From: Celeribacter ethanolicus | Lineage (GTDB): Bacteria > Pseudomonadota > Alphaproteobacteria > Rhodobacterales > Rhodobacteraceae | Assembly: GCF_001550095.1 (NCBI RefSeq) | Contig: NZ_LRUC01000025.1 | Span: 1-32,788 of the forward strand | Reading direction: 5' to 3' | Length of the DNA stretch: 32,788 nucleotides | Shown: positions 7,366 through 15,452 of the stretch, one piece after another | Layout of the letters: each line of letters begins with the position of its first letter | How positions within the stretch are numbered: position 1 is the stretch's first letter | Position numbers and translations under genes: made by a program | The notes under the pieces: model-generated | Told to the model about the DNA's origin: nothing | The model's input: the letters and a program-made list of their open reading frames with translations, nothing else | Databases searched by the model: none

Positions 7366-9462
7366 ATGCGCAGGCTCATTGTCTCACTTCGGGCGCTGAT
7401 TTGGATCGTGCTCAACTTTTTTCCCCTGTCGGTCGCCGCCGCCGGGCCGGAGCCTTTGCCACGCGACGAGATCGCGAAATTGATTGTCCCGCCTTACGCC
7501 TTGGGCGAAGGCATCGACGAGCGGGGCGTCTATCAGCTTTTGAATTCCGGCGGCGCCGAAGTGGGCTATGTCTTCGAAACCGGCCCTCTCGCGCCTTTGC
7601 CCGGCTTCTCAGGTAAGCCGATCAACGCCCTGGTTCTGTTGGATAAATCTGGAATCTTTATCGACGTGCGCTTGCTGTCGCAATATGAGCCGGTCTTTGT
7701 GTCGGGTCTTGGCGAGGCGCCGTTTCGCGAGTTTCTGGCGCAATATCCTGGTCTCTCGATCACCCAAAGCCTGGTCGTCGGCGTGCCTTATGGCGCTGGC
7801 GGCGGCGGGTCCGATCTTGTCTATCTCGACGGCGTCACGAAGGCCACGGCCAGCGTGCGAATCGCGCATGAAAGTATCCTTGCTGCCACGCTGATCGTGG
7901 TCCGCGACAAGATGCAGGGGCTGGCGACATCCACGCCCGCGCGCCCCGATGCGGACGTCAATGAGGCGCTGAGTTGGGCCGATCTCGTGGACCAAGGCAT
8001 CGCGCGGCGCCTCTTCGTCACCAACGCTGAGCTGGATGCTGGTTTTGCCGGTACGATTTGGGCCAGTGACGATCCCGAGGCAAAGGCCGACCCGGAGGGC
8101 CGCTATCTCGATCTCTGGCTGATTGACATCGGCGCGCCCTCGGTGGCGCGGGCGGTCCTGTCCCCCGGCACCTTCGAGGAGGTGCAGCGCTTTCTCGAGG
8201 TCTCGCCCGAGGCCGAGCCTTTTTTGGTCATGGACTATGGGCGACACGGGTTGGTGTCTGATGACTTCGTGCGCAACACCGCGCCGGATCGGCTGTCGGC
8301 GGAGCAGGGCGGCTTTCCCGTGGCGCTGCGCGATGCTGACATCTGGGTCGAACTTGCGCCCGATGTGCCCGAACCCGAGACTGCGATGATCCTGCGCGCC
8401 GACCGGCGGCTGGGGTTCGATCCGATTTCGGAGTGGGGTCTGAAAGTGCAAGCCGTGCGTGAACACGGCATGTTCCAGCCGCAGATCGGCGACACGCATT
8501 TCGAACTGGCTTACAAAGCGCCGGAGCGGTTTTATAGCGTGCCCGAGGTCCACAAACCGCTGCCCGGCTGGCTTGAGGCGGCGTTCAATCGCAAGGCCGA
8601 CCTGATCGCTCTGGCGCTGTTCCTGACCACGCTTTTGGTGCTCGTCGGCCCCTTGATGCATCGCTTTGCGGCACAACGTCATTTCACCGCGCTGCGGCTT
8701 GGCATCCTTTGCGTGGTGATCGGGTTCATCGGTTGGTGGGGACAGGGGCAATTGTCCATCGTGACGGTGCTCGCCGTGCTGCGCGCCGCCGTGGGGGATG
8801 GCAGTCTGTCGGTGTTGTTGTATGACCCGTTTTCGCTGATGATCTGGGCGGTGAGTCTCCTTGGCTTCGTGCTTTGGGGGCGGGGGCTGTTTTGCGGTTG
8901 GCTTTGTCCGTTCGGCGCGATGCAGGAGGTGTTGCATCATGTCGGAAAGGCATTGGGGCTGCGCCAACGCGAGGCGACGCCGCTCTGGGATCGTCGGCTC
9001 AAGAAAGGGAAATACGTCGCGCTGGCGGGGTTGATCGCGATGGCTTTCGTGGCCCCGGACCACGCCGAAAAAGCCGCCGAGATCGAGCCGTTCAAAACCG
9101 CTGTCACGGTCTATTTCCAGCGTGAATGGTATTATGTGGCCTATGCGCTGTTCCTCTTGGCCACGAGTGTGATCTTTTTCAAAGGCTTCTGCCGCTATGT
9201 CTGCCCCTTGGGCGCTGTCATGGCGATTGGAGGCCTGCTCAGAGGCCGCGACTGGATCGCGCGCCGCAAAGAGTGCGGCAGCCCGTGTCAGCTCTGCCGT
9301 GTCAAATGCCGCTACGGGGCAATCAAGAAGACCGGAGAAATCCAATATGATGAATGTTTCCAATGTCTTGACTGCGTTAAAATCCATGACGATCCGACCC
9401 AATGCGTGCCTCTGATCTTGGCGGCGAAACGTCAGGGCAAACCTCAGGAGCGTGCCGCATGA
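7366..9462 (+). CDS. NosR/NirI-family flavin and Fe-S membrane protein
   Basis: The 698-residue protein has a signal or anchor segment (about 5-25) and a periplasmic FMN-binding domain whose motif DGVTKATAS contains the likely covalently flavinylated T161. A large periplasmic region is followed by five or so membrane segments (from about 408 on) with two CXXXCP motifs (CGWLCPFGA and CRYVCPLGA), and a C-terminal pair of [4Fe-4S] motifs (CGSPCQLCRVKC and CFQCLDC) in the last 65 residues. This is the NosR/NirI architecture and length. NosR normally supports nitrous oxide reductase, but no nos gene is seen here. The gene overlaps by 4 bases an ApbE flavinyltransferase and is preceded by the operator shared with the alcohol genes. 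I infer a trans-membrane electron transfer role serving this cluster. Confidence 0.85.
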   Translation: MRRLIVSLRALIWIVLNFFPLSVAAAGPEPLPRDEIAKLIVPPYALGEGIDERGVYQLLNSGGAEVGYVFETGPLAPLPGFSGKPINALVLLDKSGIFIDVRLLSQYEPVFVSGLGEAPFREFLAQYPGLSITQSLVVGVPYGAGGGGSDLVYLDGVTKATASVRIAHESILAATLIVVRDKMQGLATSTPARPDADVNEALSWADLVDQGIARRLFVTNAELDAGFAGTIWASDDPEAKADPEGRYLDLWLIDIGAPSVARAVLSPGTFEEVQRFLEVSPEAEPFLVMDYGRHGLVSDDFVRNTAPDRLSAEQGGFPVALRDADIWVELAPDVPEPETAMILRADRRLGFDPISEWGLKVQAVREHGMFQPQIGDTHFELAYKAPERFYSVPEVHKPLPGWLEAAFNRKADLIALALFLTTLLVLVGPLMHRFAAQRHFTALRLGILCVVIGFIGWWGQGQLSIVTVLAVLRAAVGDGSLSVLLYDPFSLMIWAVSLLGFVLWGRGLFCGWLCPFGAMQEVLHHVGKALGLRQREATPLWDRRLKKGKYVALAGLIAMAFVAPDHAEKAAEIEPFKTAVTVYFQREWYYVAYALFLLATSVIFFKGFCRYVCPLGAVMAIGGLLRGRDWIARRKECGSPCQLCRVKCRYGAIKKTGEIQYDECFQCLDCVKIHDDPTQCVPLILAAKRQGKPQERAA

Positions 9463-10343
9463 GACTTTCTCGACGTCGGTTTATCACGCTTTCAGCCTGT
9501 GCTTTGGCGACACCCGCATGGGCCGCGACGGGGCGTTGGCGGGGCTATGCCTTCGGCGCGGAGGTTTCGCTCGATCTGCGTGGAGCGCACGGGCTTGTCG
9601 AGGCGGATTTGCAAGCGGTGATTGCGGAAATCCGTGCCTTGGAGCGGCGCTTTTCGCTTTATGATCCGGCCTCCGATTTGTCGCGCCTCAATGCGCGTGG
9701 GAAGGGGACTCTGTCACCGGAGATGCGCGAGATTTTGCAGCTGTCACACCGGGTTCATGCCGTGACGGGCGGTCTGTTCGATCCAACAATCCAGCCGCTC
9801 TGGGAGGCTTTGGCACAGGGTGAAGATGTCCTGGCAGCGCACGATCTGATCGGTCTGGATCGGGTCATGCTTGAGGCCGATCATGTCAAACTGGGTGCAG
9901 GTCAAAAACTCAGTTTCAACGGCATCGCGCAAGGTTATGCCACGGATCGGATCGCCGCTCTTCTGGCGGCCCGTGGCTATGGCGAAGCGCTGATCAATAT
10001 GGGGGAATTTGCCGCTTTGGGTGGGCCGTTTCGGTTGGGGCTTGTCGACCCCGAAGCCGGGCGTCTGGGCGCGCTACATCTGAGCGCGGGCGCGATGGCG
10101 AGTTCCAGCCCAAGCGCGATGAGGGTGGGCGGCGAGACGCATATTCTGCACCCCAAAGGTGGAAAAGCGCTGTGGTCGACCGTGACCGTACTCGCAAAAG
10201 GCGCGGGCCAAGCGGCGCTGGCGGATGCAGCCTCGACCGCCTTTTGCCTGATGTCGCGCTCAGACATAGAGACGGCCAAGCGAAAGCTCGGCCTGTCTCG
10301 GGTGTACCTTGTGGATGGCGCGGGCAATCTGAGCTCTCTGTGA
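9459..10343 (+). CDS. apbE: FAD:protein FMN transferase (ApbE/NosX-like), Tat-exported
   Basis: The 294-residue periplasmic enzyme transfers FMN from FAD onto a Thr of a target protein. The N-terminus has a twin-arginine signal (SRRRFITL followed by a hydrophobic stretch and cleavage near PAWA). ApbE motifs are visible: ERRFSLYDPASDLSRLN, GGLFDPTI, NGIAQGYATDRIA, ALINMGEF and a C-terminal ADAASTAF. The ATG at 9459 overlaps the stop of the NosR-like gene, with CAGGAG upstream. The obvious substrate is the DGVTKAT site of that neighbour. An in-frame ATG at 9402 would remove the signal peptide from the N-terminus and is less likely. Confidence 0.9.
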   Translation: MRLSRRRFITLSACALATPAWAATGRWRGYAFGAEVSLDLRGAHGLVEADLQAVIAEIRALERRFSLYDPASDLSRLNARGKGTLSPEMREILQLSHRVHAVTGGLFDPTIQPLWEALAQGEDVLAAHDLIGLDRVMLEADHVKLGAGQKLSFNGIAQGYATDRIAALLAARGYGEALINMGEFAALGGPFRLGLVDPEAGRLGALHLSAGAMASSSPSAMRVGGETHILHPKGGKALWSTVTVLAKGAGQAALADAASTAFCLMSRSDIETAKRKLGLSRVYLVDGAGNLSSL

Positions 10344-10346
10344 CGC

Positions 10347-11249
10347 TCAGCGCTCGGGCGGCAGAAAGCTCAGGCCATGTTCGACAAAAATGGCTTCGAT
10401 CCGCCCATCCGCCAGCGCTTTTTCAATCGCGTAATCGACGGCATAGCCCAGATCGCGGTGCTGTTGGTTGACGGCGACGCCCACGGTCCAGCTGTTGCGC
10501 ACCAGACCGGGCAGGGGAGGTTGATGCACGCCGAACCCCTCTTCCAGCCCTGCCTCGATCACCGCCAAAGGCGCCATGACGGCCATGGTTTCGCCCGAAG
10601 TCATGCCCGCGACGGCGGCGTCCGAAGAGCGGTAGCGATGGATCGCGTCCCCGATGGCGCCGCGTCCGACAGAGGTCAGGTAGAAATCCGACAGGCTGTC
10701 GTTTTCCACTGCTACCGTGTCGAATCGAAAGTAGGCAGGCGTCGGTTTGGCATCGGGATAGTCGGCCTCGCTGTAGCCGATGGCCAAGGCCTCTCCCGCA
10801 TATTGTCCCGTGAAAACAACCTGTTCGATGCGACAGGTCAACTCGCTGTCATAGGGCACATGCAGCATGACGTCAGAGACGCGCCCGCCTACTGTGGCGC
10901 CTTTCCAGACGTAGTTGCGCAGATCCGCGTCGAGGGTTTCGTCGGCCTGCACGAGGCGAAAGCGGGGCGTGACCCCAAGATCTTCGGCGATGATCCGGCC
11001 GATTTCGACGTCGATGCCTTTGGCCTTGCCGCCCTCTTCATAGGACCAGGGCGGGAAGTCTTCGTAGAGGGCGAACTCGATCCAGCCCTCGTCTATGATG
11101 CGGTCGAACGCGCGGCCGACATCCTGCGCGAAGGTGTTTTGCGGTTTCGGGCCGGGAACATAGTCCTCACAGCGCGCGAAAGCCGGTCCCGCGAAAGCGA
11201 GACCGGCGAGCAGGGCCACGAGAGGGCCCGATGTGATGTGACGGCGCAT
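10347..11249 (-). CDS. Quinoprotein dehydrogenase-associated binding protein (MoxJ/XoxJ-like)
   Basis: The 300-residue periplasmic protein is of the type II solute-binding fold, with a signal peptide ending AFA near residue 25. Characteristic stretches include YEDFPPWSYEE, KGIDVEIGRIIAEDLG, MLHVPYDSEL and RNSWTVGVAVN. This family sits beside PQQ alcohol dehydrogenases (MxaJ, XoxJ) and is thought to assist maturation of the quinoprotein or its partner cytochrome rather than transport. The ATG follows the stop of the PedF-like cytochrome by three bases, with GGAG upstream, so the two are co-transcribed. The 3' end converges on apbE with only 3 bp between stops. Confidence 0.85.
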   Translation of the reverse strand: MRRHITSGPLVALLAGLAFAGPAFARCEDYVPGPKPQNTFAQDVGRAFDRIIDEGWIEFALYEDFPPWSYEEGGKAKGIDVEIGRIIAEDLGVTPRFRLVQADETLDADLRNYVWKGATVGGRVSDVMLHVPYDSELTCRIEQVVFTGQYAGEALAIGYSEADYPDAKPTPAYFRFDTVAVENDSLSDFYLTSVGRGAIGDAIHRYRSSDAAVAGMTSGETMAVMAPLAVIEAGLEEGFGVHQPPLPGLVRNSWTVGVAVNQQHRDLGYAVDYAIEKALADGRIEAIFVEHGLSFLPPER

Positions 11250-11252
11250 GGT

Positions 11253-11951
11253 TCACTCCGCCGCAGAGAGGCCCACCGTCAGAAGATCGGCGGTGTGTTT
11301 CCACGTCGCAGGATCGTCGGTCATATTGCGCGCGGCCTCAAACGCCACGCTGTCGGCGACCGGCGCGCCGGAGCCAGTTTCGACCTCGGCGGCGATGCTG
11401 GCAAGCTCTTCCTGTACTCCGGTCGGGTTGTCGACGTCACCGGCCAGAAGGTGGTCGCGAATTTCGATGAGACGCGTCATGTGATCGTCGAGCGCGCCAT
11501 CGTCGGGGCGGGTTTCGATATAGGTGCGGATCGCCCAGGCGGCTTTCTGGCCCAGAAGCTCCCCGAAAGCAGGCATCTTGGTGATGCCGTTTTGGGTCAT
11601 GCCGAGCTGGAACCGCTCGACAAACCATTCGTCGCCGTATTCCTCGGCTTCGAGATAGCGCAGATCGGGGGCCAGACCGCCCGACACCGCGCCAAGCCCG
11701 TGGCAGCGGGCACAGTTCTGGTTGAACCCCGAGGAGCCGATCTCGATGGCCTTGAGCCAGACCTCTTCGCCCGCTTCCTCCGCACGGTAGGGGTTTTCGG
11801 TCAACCATTCTTCGCCCACATCGGGCAAGGCGTCGGTGTTCACCGGCTGCGGGGTCACATCGCCATGGGCGAAGGCGGCGGTGGCAACTGCGGCGGCCAG
11901 CGTTGTGGTTAGTGCGGTGAGCAAGGCGGTGCGTTTTACAGCGTTTTTCAT
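11253..11951 (-). CDS. pedF: Cytochrome c550, PedF-like
   Basis: The 232-residue periplasmic monoheme cytochrome has a signal peptide ending near AFA-HGDVTPQ. The heme motif is C80-A-R-C83-H84 (QNCARCHGL) and M126 (ITKMPAFG) is the likely axial ligand. The HGDVTPQ start, WLTENPYR and SGFNQNCARCHGL are typical of PedF, the electron acceptor of PQQ ethanol dehydrogenases. An approximately 80-residue acidic C-terminal tail without Cys follows the heme domain and seems longer than usual. The start at 11951 is set by GGGAGGA five bases upstream; an in-frame ATG at 12005 lies further out. First gene of a leftward operon with the MoxJ-like protein. Confidence 0.87.
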   Translation of the reverse strand: MKNAVKRTALLTALTTTLAAAVATAAFAHGDVTPQPVNTDALPDVGEEWLTENPYRAEEAGEEVWLKAIEIGSSGFNQNCARCHGLGAVSGGLAPDLRYLEAEEYGDEWFVERFQLGMTQNGITKMPAFGELLGQKAAWAIRTYIETRPDDGALDDHMTRLIEIRDHLLAGDVDNPTGVQEELASIAAEVETGSGAPVADSVAFEAARNMTDDPATWKHTADLLTVGLSAAE

Positions 11952-12012
11952 TGGGTCCTCCCATCGTTTTCCCATGAATATCTCTGCCGCGAAGGCGCGC
12001 GCCATTAGACCT

Positions 12013-12051
12013 TGGTGCCACTGTCCGAATGGGCATGCGACTTTGGTCGTG
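12013..12051. promoter_or_regulatory. Tandem 16-bp inverted-repeat operator, site B
   Basis: 12036-12051 reads TGCGAC-TTTG-GTCGTG, one base from a full inverted repeat. A weak copy lies exactly 23 bp upstream (12013-12028, with GTC at the same phase). The site is between the divergent pedF-like and pedA1-like operons. Confidence 0.65.
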
Positions 12052-12098
12052 GTTCGCCTCCAACGGTGCGCGGCATAGGGTTTCTTGGAGGGAGGACG

Positions 12099-13280
12099 AT
12101 GATGACAAGGACGTGGTGTGTCATAGGGCTTATGGCCTTCGTCTCTGCGATGCCAGCCTCGGTTCGGGCGGAGGAGATCGACATTTCAATCGGCTATCTG
12201 CGGTTGGAGACCCCGTCGCGCCCGGTCTTGTCGGGGCTCGATCCGATCCCGCCCGCGCGTGGCATCGAAGGCGCGGAACTGGCGCTCAAAGACAATCAGA
12301 CGACGGGCGGGTTTCTGGGGCATCATTATACGATGGATGTTGTGTCCGTGCCGCCAGAAGGGGATGTGACCGCAGCGGCGCAGGCAATGCTCGCGGGCCA
12401 TGATCTTGTGCTGCTCGACATGGACGACGAGGCCCTGTTGCAAGTGGCGGATCTGCCTGTCGCGCAGGCGGCTTTGGTCTTCAATGTCTCGGAAAAGACC
12501 CCGGCGCTGCGCAGTGCGGATTGCCGGGCCAACCTGTTTCACACCGTGCCGGAGCTGGGCATGGAGGCGGATGCCTTGATGCAGGTTTTGATGGGAAAAC
12601 GCTGGACCAAACTGGCGCTGATCGAGGGGCCAAGCGCGGAGGACGCGGCGCTGGCGCAAAGCTATCGCGATGCGGCGTGGAAATTTGGGCTCAAGATTGT
12701 CTCCGAAGCGAGCTGGACCTTTGACACCGATCTGCGGCGCGCCGCCGCCCGCGAGGTGCCGTTGTTCACGCAAGATTTCAAAGCGCATGACGTGGTGCTG
12801 GTCGCCGACGCACATGACGATTTCGCCCGCTACATCGAACACAACACATGGGAGCCGCGCCCGGTCGCGGGTGCCGTGGGGCTGGTGGCGGAGGCCTGGG
12901 CGCCCGTCGTCGAACAATGGGGCGCGGCGCAGTTGCAGAGCCGGTTCGAGGACCTGACACAGCGCGACATGACGGCGGAGGATTACGCCGCCTGGGCCGC
13001 CGTGCGGGTGATTGGCGAGGCGGTGACGCGGACCGGATCGGCGGAGCCCGACGTGCTGCGCGACTATATTTTGTCCGACGGATTTGAACTGGCGGCCTTT
13101 CAGGGCAGGCCTTTGAGTTTTCGCACCTGGAACGGCCAGATGCGCCAACCGATCCCGGTGGTGAACGCCCATGCGCAGGTGGCCTCGGCCCCGCCGGACG
13201 GGTTCGAACATGCGCGAAATCCGCTCGACACTTTGGGGTTGGATCAGATGGAAAGTGACTGCCATGCTTTTGAAAACTAA
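12099..13280 (+). CDS. ABC transporter substrate-binding protein of PQQ alcohol dehydrogenase system (PedA1-like)
   Basis: The 393-residue periplasmic type I binding protein (LivJ-like fold) has a signal peptide ending SVRA-EEIDISIGYL. Characteristic parts are RGIEGAELALKDNQTTGGFLGHHY and the middle domain KRWTKLALIEGPSAED. It belongs to the binding-protein group that accompanies PQQ alcohol dehydrogenases. The ATG at 12099 follows GGAGGGAGGA; 12102 is an equally possible start. It overlaps the next gene by 17 bases. In Pseudomonas putida the homologous PedA1A2BC transporter is linked to lanthanide response, so metal or chelator uptake is a reasonable guess, not shown by sequence. Confidence 0.85.
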   Translation: MMTRTWCVIGLMAFVSAMPASVRAEEIDISIGYLRLETPSRPVLSGLDPIPPARGIEGAELALKDNQTTGGFLGHHYTMDVVSVPPEGDVTAAAQAMLAGHDLVLLDMDDEALLQVADLPVAQAALVFNVSEKTPALRSADCRANLFHTVPELGMEADALMQVLMGKRWTKLALIEGPSAEDAALAQSYRDAAWKFGLKIVSEASWTFDTDLRRAAAREVPLFTQDFKAHDVVLVADAHDDFARYIEHNTWEPRPVAGAVGLVAEAWAPVVEQWGAAQLQSRFEDLTQRDMTAEDYAAWAAVRVIGEAVTRTGSAEPDVLRDYILSDGFELAAFQGRPLSFRTWNGQMRQPIPVVNAHAQVASAPPDGFEHARNPLDTLGLDQMESDCHAFEN

Positions 13281-14232
13281 GATCTCTGCCAGTCTTTTGG
13301 CGCTCGCGTTCGCTTTGCCCGCGACCGCCTCCGAGATTTGGGTCAGCAATGAAAAAGACGACACGCTCTCGGTGATCGACATCGACACTTTGGAGGTCGT
13401 GCGCACGATCGAGGTCGGCGAACGCCCGCGCGGCATCACCTTTAATTCGGATCACACGCGGCTCTATATCTGCGCCTCCGACAGCGATGCGGTGCAGGTG
13501 ATGGACCCGGAGACGGGCGAAATTCTACACGATTTGCCCTCGGGCGAGGATCCGGAGCAATTCGTGCTGCACCCGGATGACCGGCATCTGTGGATCGCCA
13601 ATGAGGACGACGCGGTGACCACGGTTGTCGATGTCGAGACGCGCAAAGTGGTGGCCCAGATCAACGTCGGCATCGAGCCCGAAGGCATGGCGGTCTCGCC
13701 CGATGGCAAGACGGTGATCACCACGTCGGAGACGACGAATATGGCGCATTGGATCGACACGGGCACGCATAAGATTTACGCCAACACGCTGGTCGATGCG
13801 CGGCCCCGTCATGCGGAATTTGTCAAGGAGGGGACCGAGCTTTGGGTCTCGTCCGAGATTGGCGGCACGATCACGGTGTTCGACACGGCGGACCAAAGCG
13901 AGACGGGCAAGATTCACTTTGAAATTCAGGGCGTGCACCCCGATCTTATCCAACCCGTGGGCTTCGAACTGACACCGGATCACAAGACCGCTTTTGTCGC
14001 CCTTGGCCCCGCGAACCATGTCGCCGTTGTGAACACCGAGACGCTTGAGGTCGAGGCTTACATCCTCGTCGGGCGCCGGGTCTGGCACATGGCCTTTTCG
14101 CCGGATCACAGCCAGCTCTTCACCACCAATGGGGTGAGCGGGGACGTGACGGTGATTGATGTTGCCTCCCGCAAGCCGGTCAAGACCATCAAGGTGGGGC
14201 GGTTTCCCTGGGGCGCAGCCGTGCGCCCATGA
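13264..14232 (+). CDS. PQQ catabolism-associated YVTN beta-propeller protein (PedA2-like)
   Basis: The 322-residue periplasmic protein has a signal peptide ending TAS-EIWVSNEKDD. The rest is a run of approximately 42-residue YVTN-type propeller repeats, e.g. DDTLSVIDIDTLEVVRTIEVG, GITFNSDHTRLYICASDSD, AVQVMDPETGEI, ending DVTVIDVASRKPVKTIKVG. Seven blades fit the length. The ATG at 13264 overlaps the preceding gene by 17 bases, giving tight coupling. It is known as a constant companion of the PQQ-linked ABC transporter and may act as a periplasmic binding accessory. The 3' end of the coding region carries one of two tandem hairpins. Confidence 0.88.
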   Translation: MLLKTKISASLLALAFALPATASEIWVSNEKDDTLSVIDIDTLEVVRTIEVGERPRGITFNSDHTRLYICASDSDAVQVMDPETGEILHDLPSGEDPEQFVLHPDDRHLWIANEDDAVTTVVDVETRKVVAQINVGIEPEGMAVSPDGKTVITTSETTNMAHWIDTGTHKIYANTLVDARPRHAEFVKEGTELWVSSEIGGTITVFDTADQSETGKIHFEIQGVHPDLIQPVGFELTPDHKTAFVALGPANHVAVVNTETLEVEAYILVGRRVWHMAFSPDHSQLFTTNGVSGDVTVIDVASRKPVKTIKVGRFPWGAAVRP

Positions 14233-14257
14233 ACATAGTGGGCGCAGCCATGCGCCC
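14211..14257 (+). repeat. Tandem hairpin repeat at end of propeller gene
   Basis: Two near-identical 18-bp hairpins (GGGCGCA-GCCG-TGCGCCC at 14211-14228 and GGGCGCA-GCCA-TGCGCCC at 14240-14257) lie 29 bp apart. The first is within the last codons of the propeller gene; the second is in the gap before the acidic protein gene. No T tract follows, so they are more likely mRNA-processing or stability elements, or a local duplication, than a terminator. Confidence 0.65.
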
Positions 14258-14285
14258 TTAAGTATCTAATATAGAGGAATATTAC

Positions 14286-14726
14286 ATGCGTTACGCACTC
14301 ATTGCCGCTGCGCTTCTCGCCGCCACATCCGCTTTTGCTGATGACGATGATGCCCCCGAATTCGGCCTCGCAGGCATCCTGTCGGCAACCAATTCCGAAG
14401 ACCTACCGCCGATTACACTCTCCGCCGGGCAGCCCTTGGCCGAAGCACCGCTCAAGCTCAAATCCGGCACCTATTACGAGATCGAGATCGAGGCCGATGG
14501 CTCGCAGGAACTGGCGCTCGAAGGGGCGGGGTTCTTTCGCGCGATCTGGATCGATGAGATCGTGATCGAAGGGCTGGAAATTCGGCCTTTGGGCATCGAC
14601 AGCGTCGAATTCGACGAGGCGGGCACGATGGAAATCGGTTTCGTCGCGATCAAACCGGGGCGCTACGAGCTGCGCGTGCCGCAATCTTCGGGCGATCTGC
14701 AACGGTTGGAGATCACGATTGAATAA
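14286..14726 (+). CDS. Acidic secreted protein of unknown function in transporter operon
   Basis: The 146-residue protein has a clear signal peptide (MRYALIAAALLAATSAFA) cleaved before DDDDAPEFG. The mature chain is strongly acidic (about 27 Asp/Glu against about 8 Lys/Arg by eye), has no Cys or His, and looks like a beta-sandwich: alternating hydrophobic strands (YYEIEIEADG, AIWIDEIVIEGLEIRPLGI, MEIGFVAIKPGRYELRV). I do not recognise the family. It lies between the propeller gene and the ATPase gene (10 bp before the latter), with GAGGA upstream, so it should be part of this transporter operon. A role in periplasmic cation handling is speculation based on charge and context. Confidence 0.85.
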   Translation: MRYALIAAALLAATSAFADDDDAPEFGLAGILSATNSEDLPPITLSAGQPLAEAPLKLKSGTYYEIEIEADGSQELALEGAGFFRAIWIDEIVIEGLEIRPLGIDSVEFDEAGTMEIGFVAIKPGRYELRVPQSSGDLQRLEITIE

Positions 14727-14735
14727 GGCAGGCGA

Positions 14736-15452
14736 ATGACCGGGTTAAACGTCGAAAATATCACCCACGACTGGGGCGCGAAACGCGCGCTGGATGGCGT
14801 GAGCTTTTCGGTTGCACCGGGTCAGTTTTGCGCGCTTTTGGGCCCAAACGGGGCGGGGAAATCGACGCTTTTCGGGCTTTTAACGCGGTTGTTCACGCCT
14901 CGCACCGGGCGGATTGAGATGGCGGGGCATGACGTGTCCCGCGATCCGCTCCGGGCGCTTTCGAAAACCGGTGTGGTGTTTCAACAGCCGACGCTCGATC
15001 TCGATCTCTCCGTGTGGCGCAATATGCTCTATTTTGCGGGGCTTCATGGCATCACAGGTCGCGTGGCACGGAGTGCAGCCTCCGAGGCTTTGAACCGTTT
15101 GGGCATGGAGGAACGCGCGCGCGAACGGGTGCGGGACCTCAATGGCGGGCACCGGCGGCGGCTGGAGATCGCCCGCGCGCTGATGCATCGCCCTGAGGTG
15201 TTGCTATTGGACGAGCCGACCGTGGGGCTCGACGCGCAGACCCGCAGCGATCTGGTTGCGCATGTGCACGGGCTGGCGCGAGATACCGGTCTGGCGGTGC
15301 TTTGGGCGACGCATTTGACCGATGAGATTTGGTCGGGTGATCAACTTGTGGTCTTGCATCAAGGCCGTGTGTTGGAGCAGGGCGAGGTGCCCGTCACAGG
15401 CGTGGCTTTGACGGAACATTTCCTGAGACTGACCGAGAGCGAGGGCGCATGA
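14736..15452 (+). CDS. pedB: ABC transporter ATPase, PQQ alcohol dehydrogenase system (PedB-like)
   Basis: The 238-residue cytoplasmic ATPase has Walker A GPNGAGKST (36-44), Q-loop VFQQPTLD (about 81-88), a signature sequence that reads LNGGH (135-139) instead of LSGGQ, Walker B LLLDEP (156-161) and the switch His in WATHL. The LNGGHRRR signature is typical of the ATPases accompanying PQQ alcohol dehydrogenases. It overlaps the permease gene by 4 bases. It is closest to ABC-2-type drug/lipid/metal exporters and uptake systems such as LutE of the methylotroph lanthanide cluster. Direction and substrate are not determined by the sequence. Confidence 0.9.
   Translation: MTGLNVENITHDWGAKRALDGVSFSVAPGQFCALLGPNGAGKSTLFGLLTRLFTPRTGRIEMAGHDVSRDPLRALSKTGVVFQQPTLDLDLSVWRNMLYFAGLHGITGRVARSAASEALNRLGMEERARERVRDLNGGHRRRLEIARALMHRPEVLLLDEPTVGLDAQTRSDLVAHVHGLARDTGLAVLWATHLTDEIWSGDQLVVLHQGRVLEQGEVPVTGVALTEHFLRLTESEGA

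Noticed and set aside
7609-9402. Long open frame antisense to the NosR-like gene (about 597 codons)
   Set aside because: Shadow of a recognised gene; His/Arg/Gln-rich composition and no ribosome site or motif.
9402-9458. Upstream in-frame ATG for apbE at 9402
   Set aside because: It would lie inside the NosR-like coding region and bury the twin-arginine signal; the ATG at 9459 has CAGGAG and the usual 4-base overlap.
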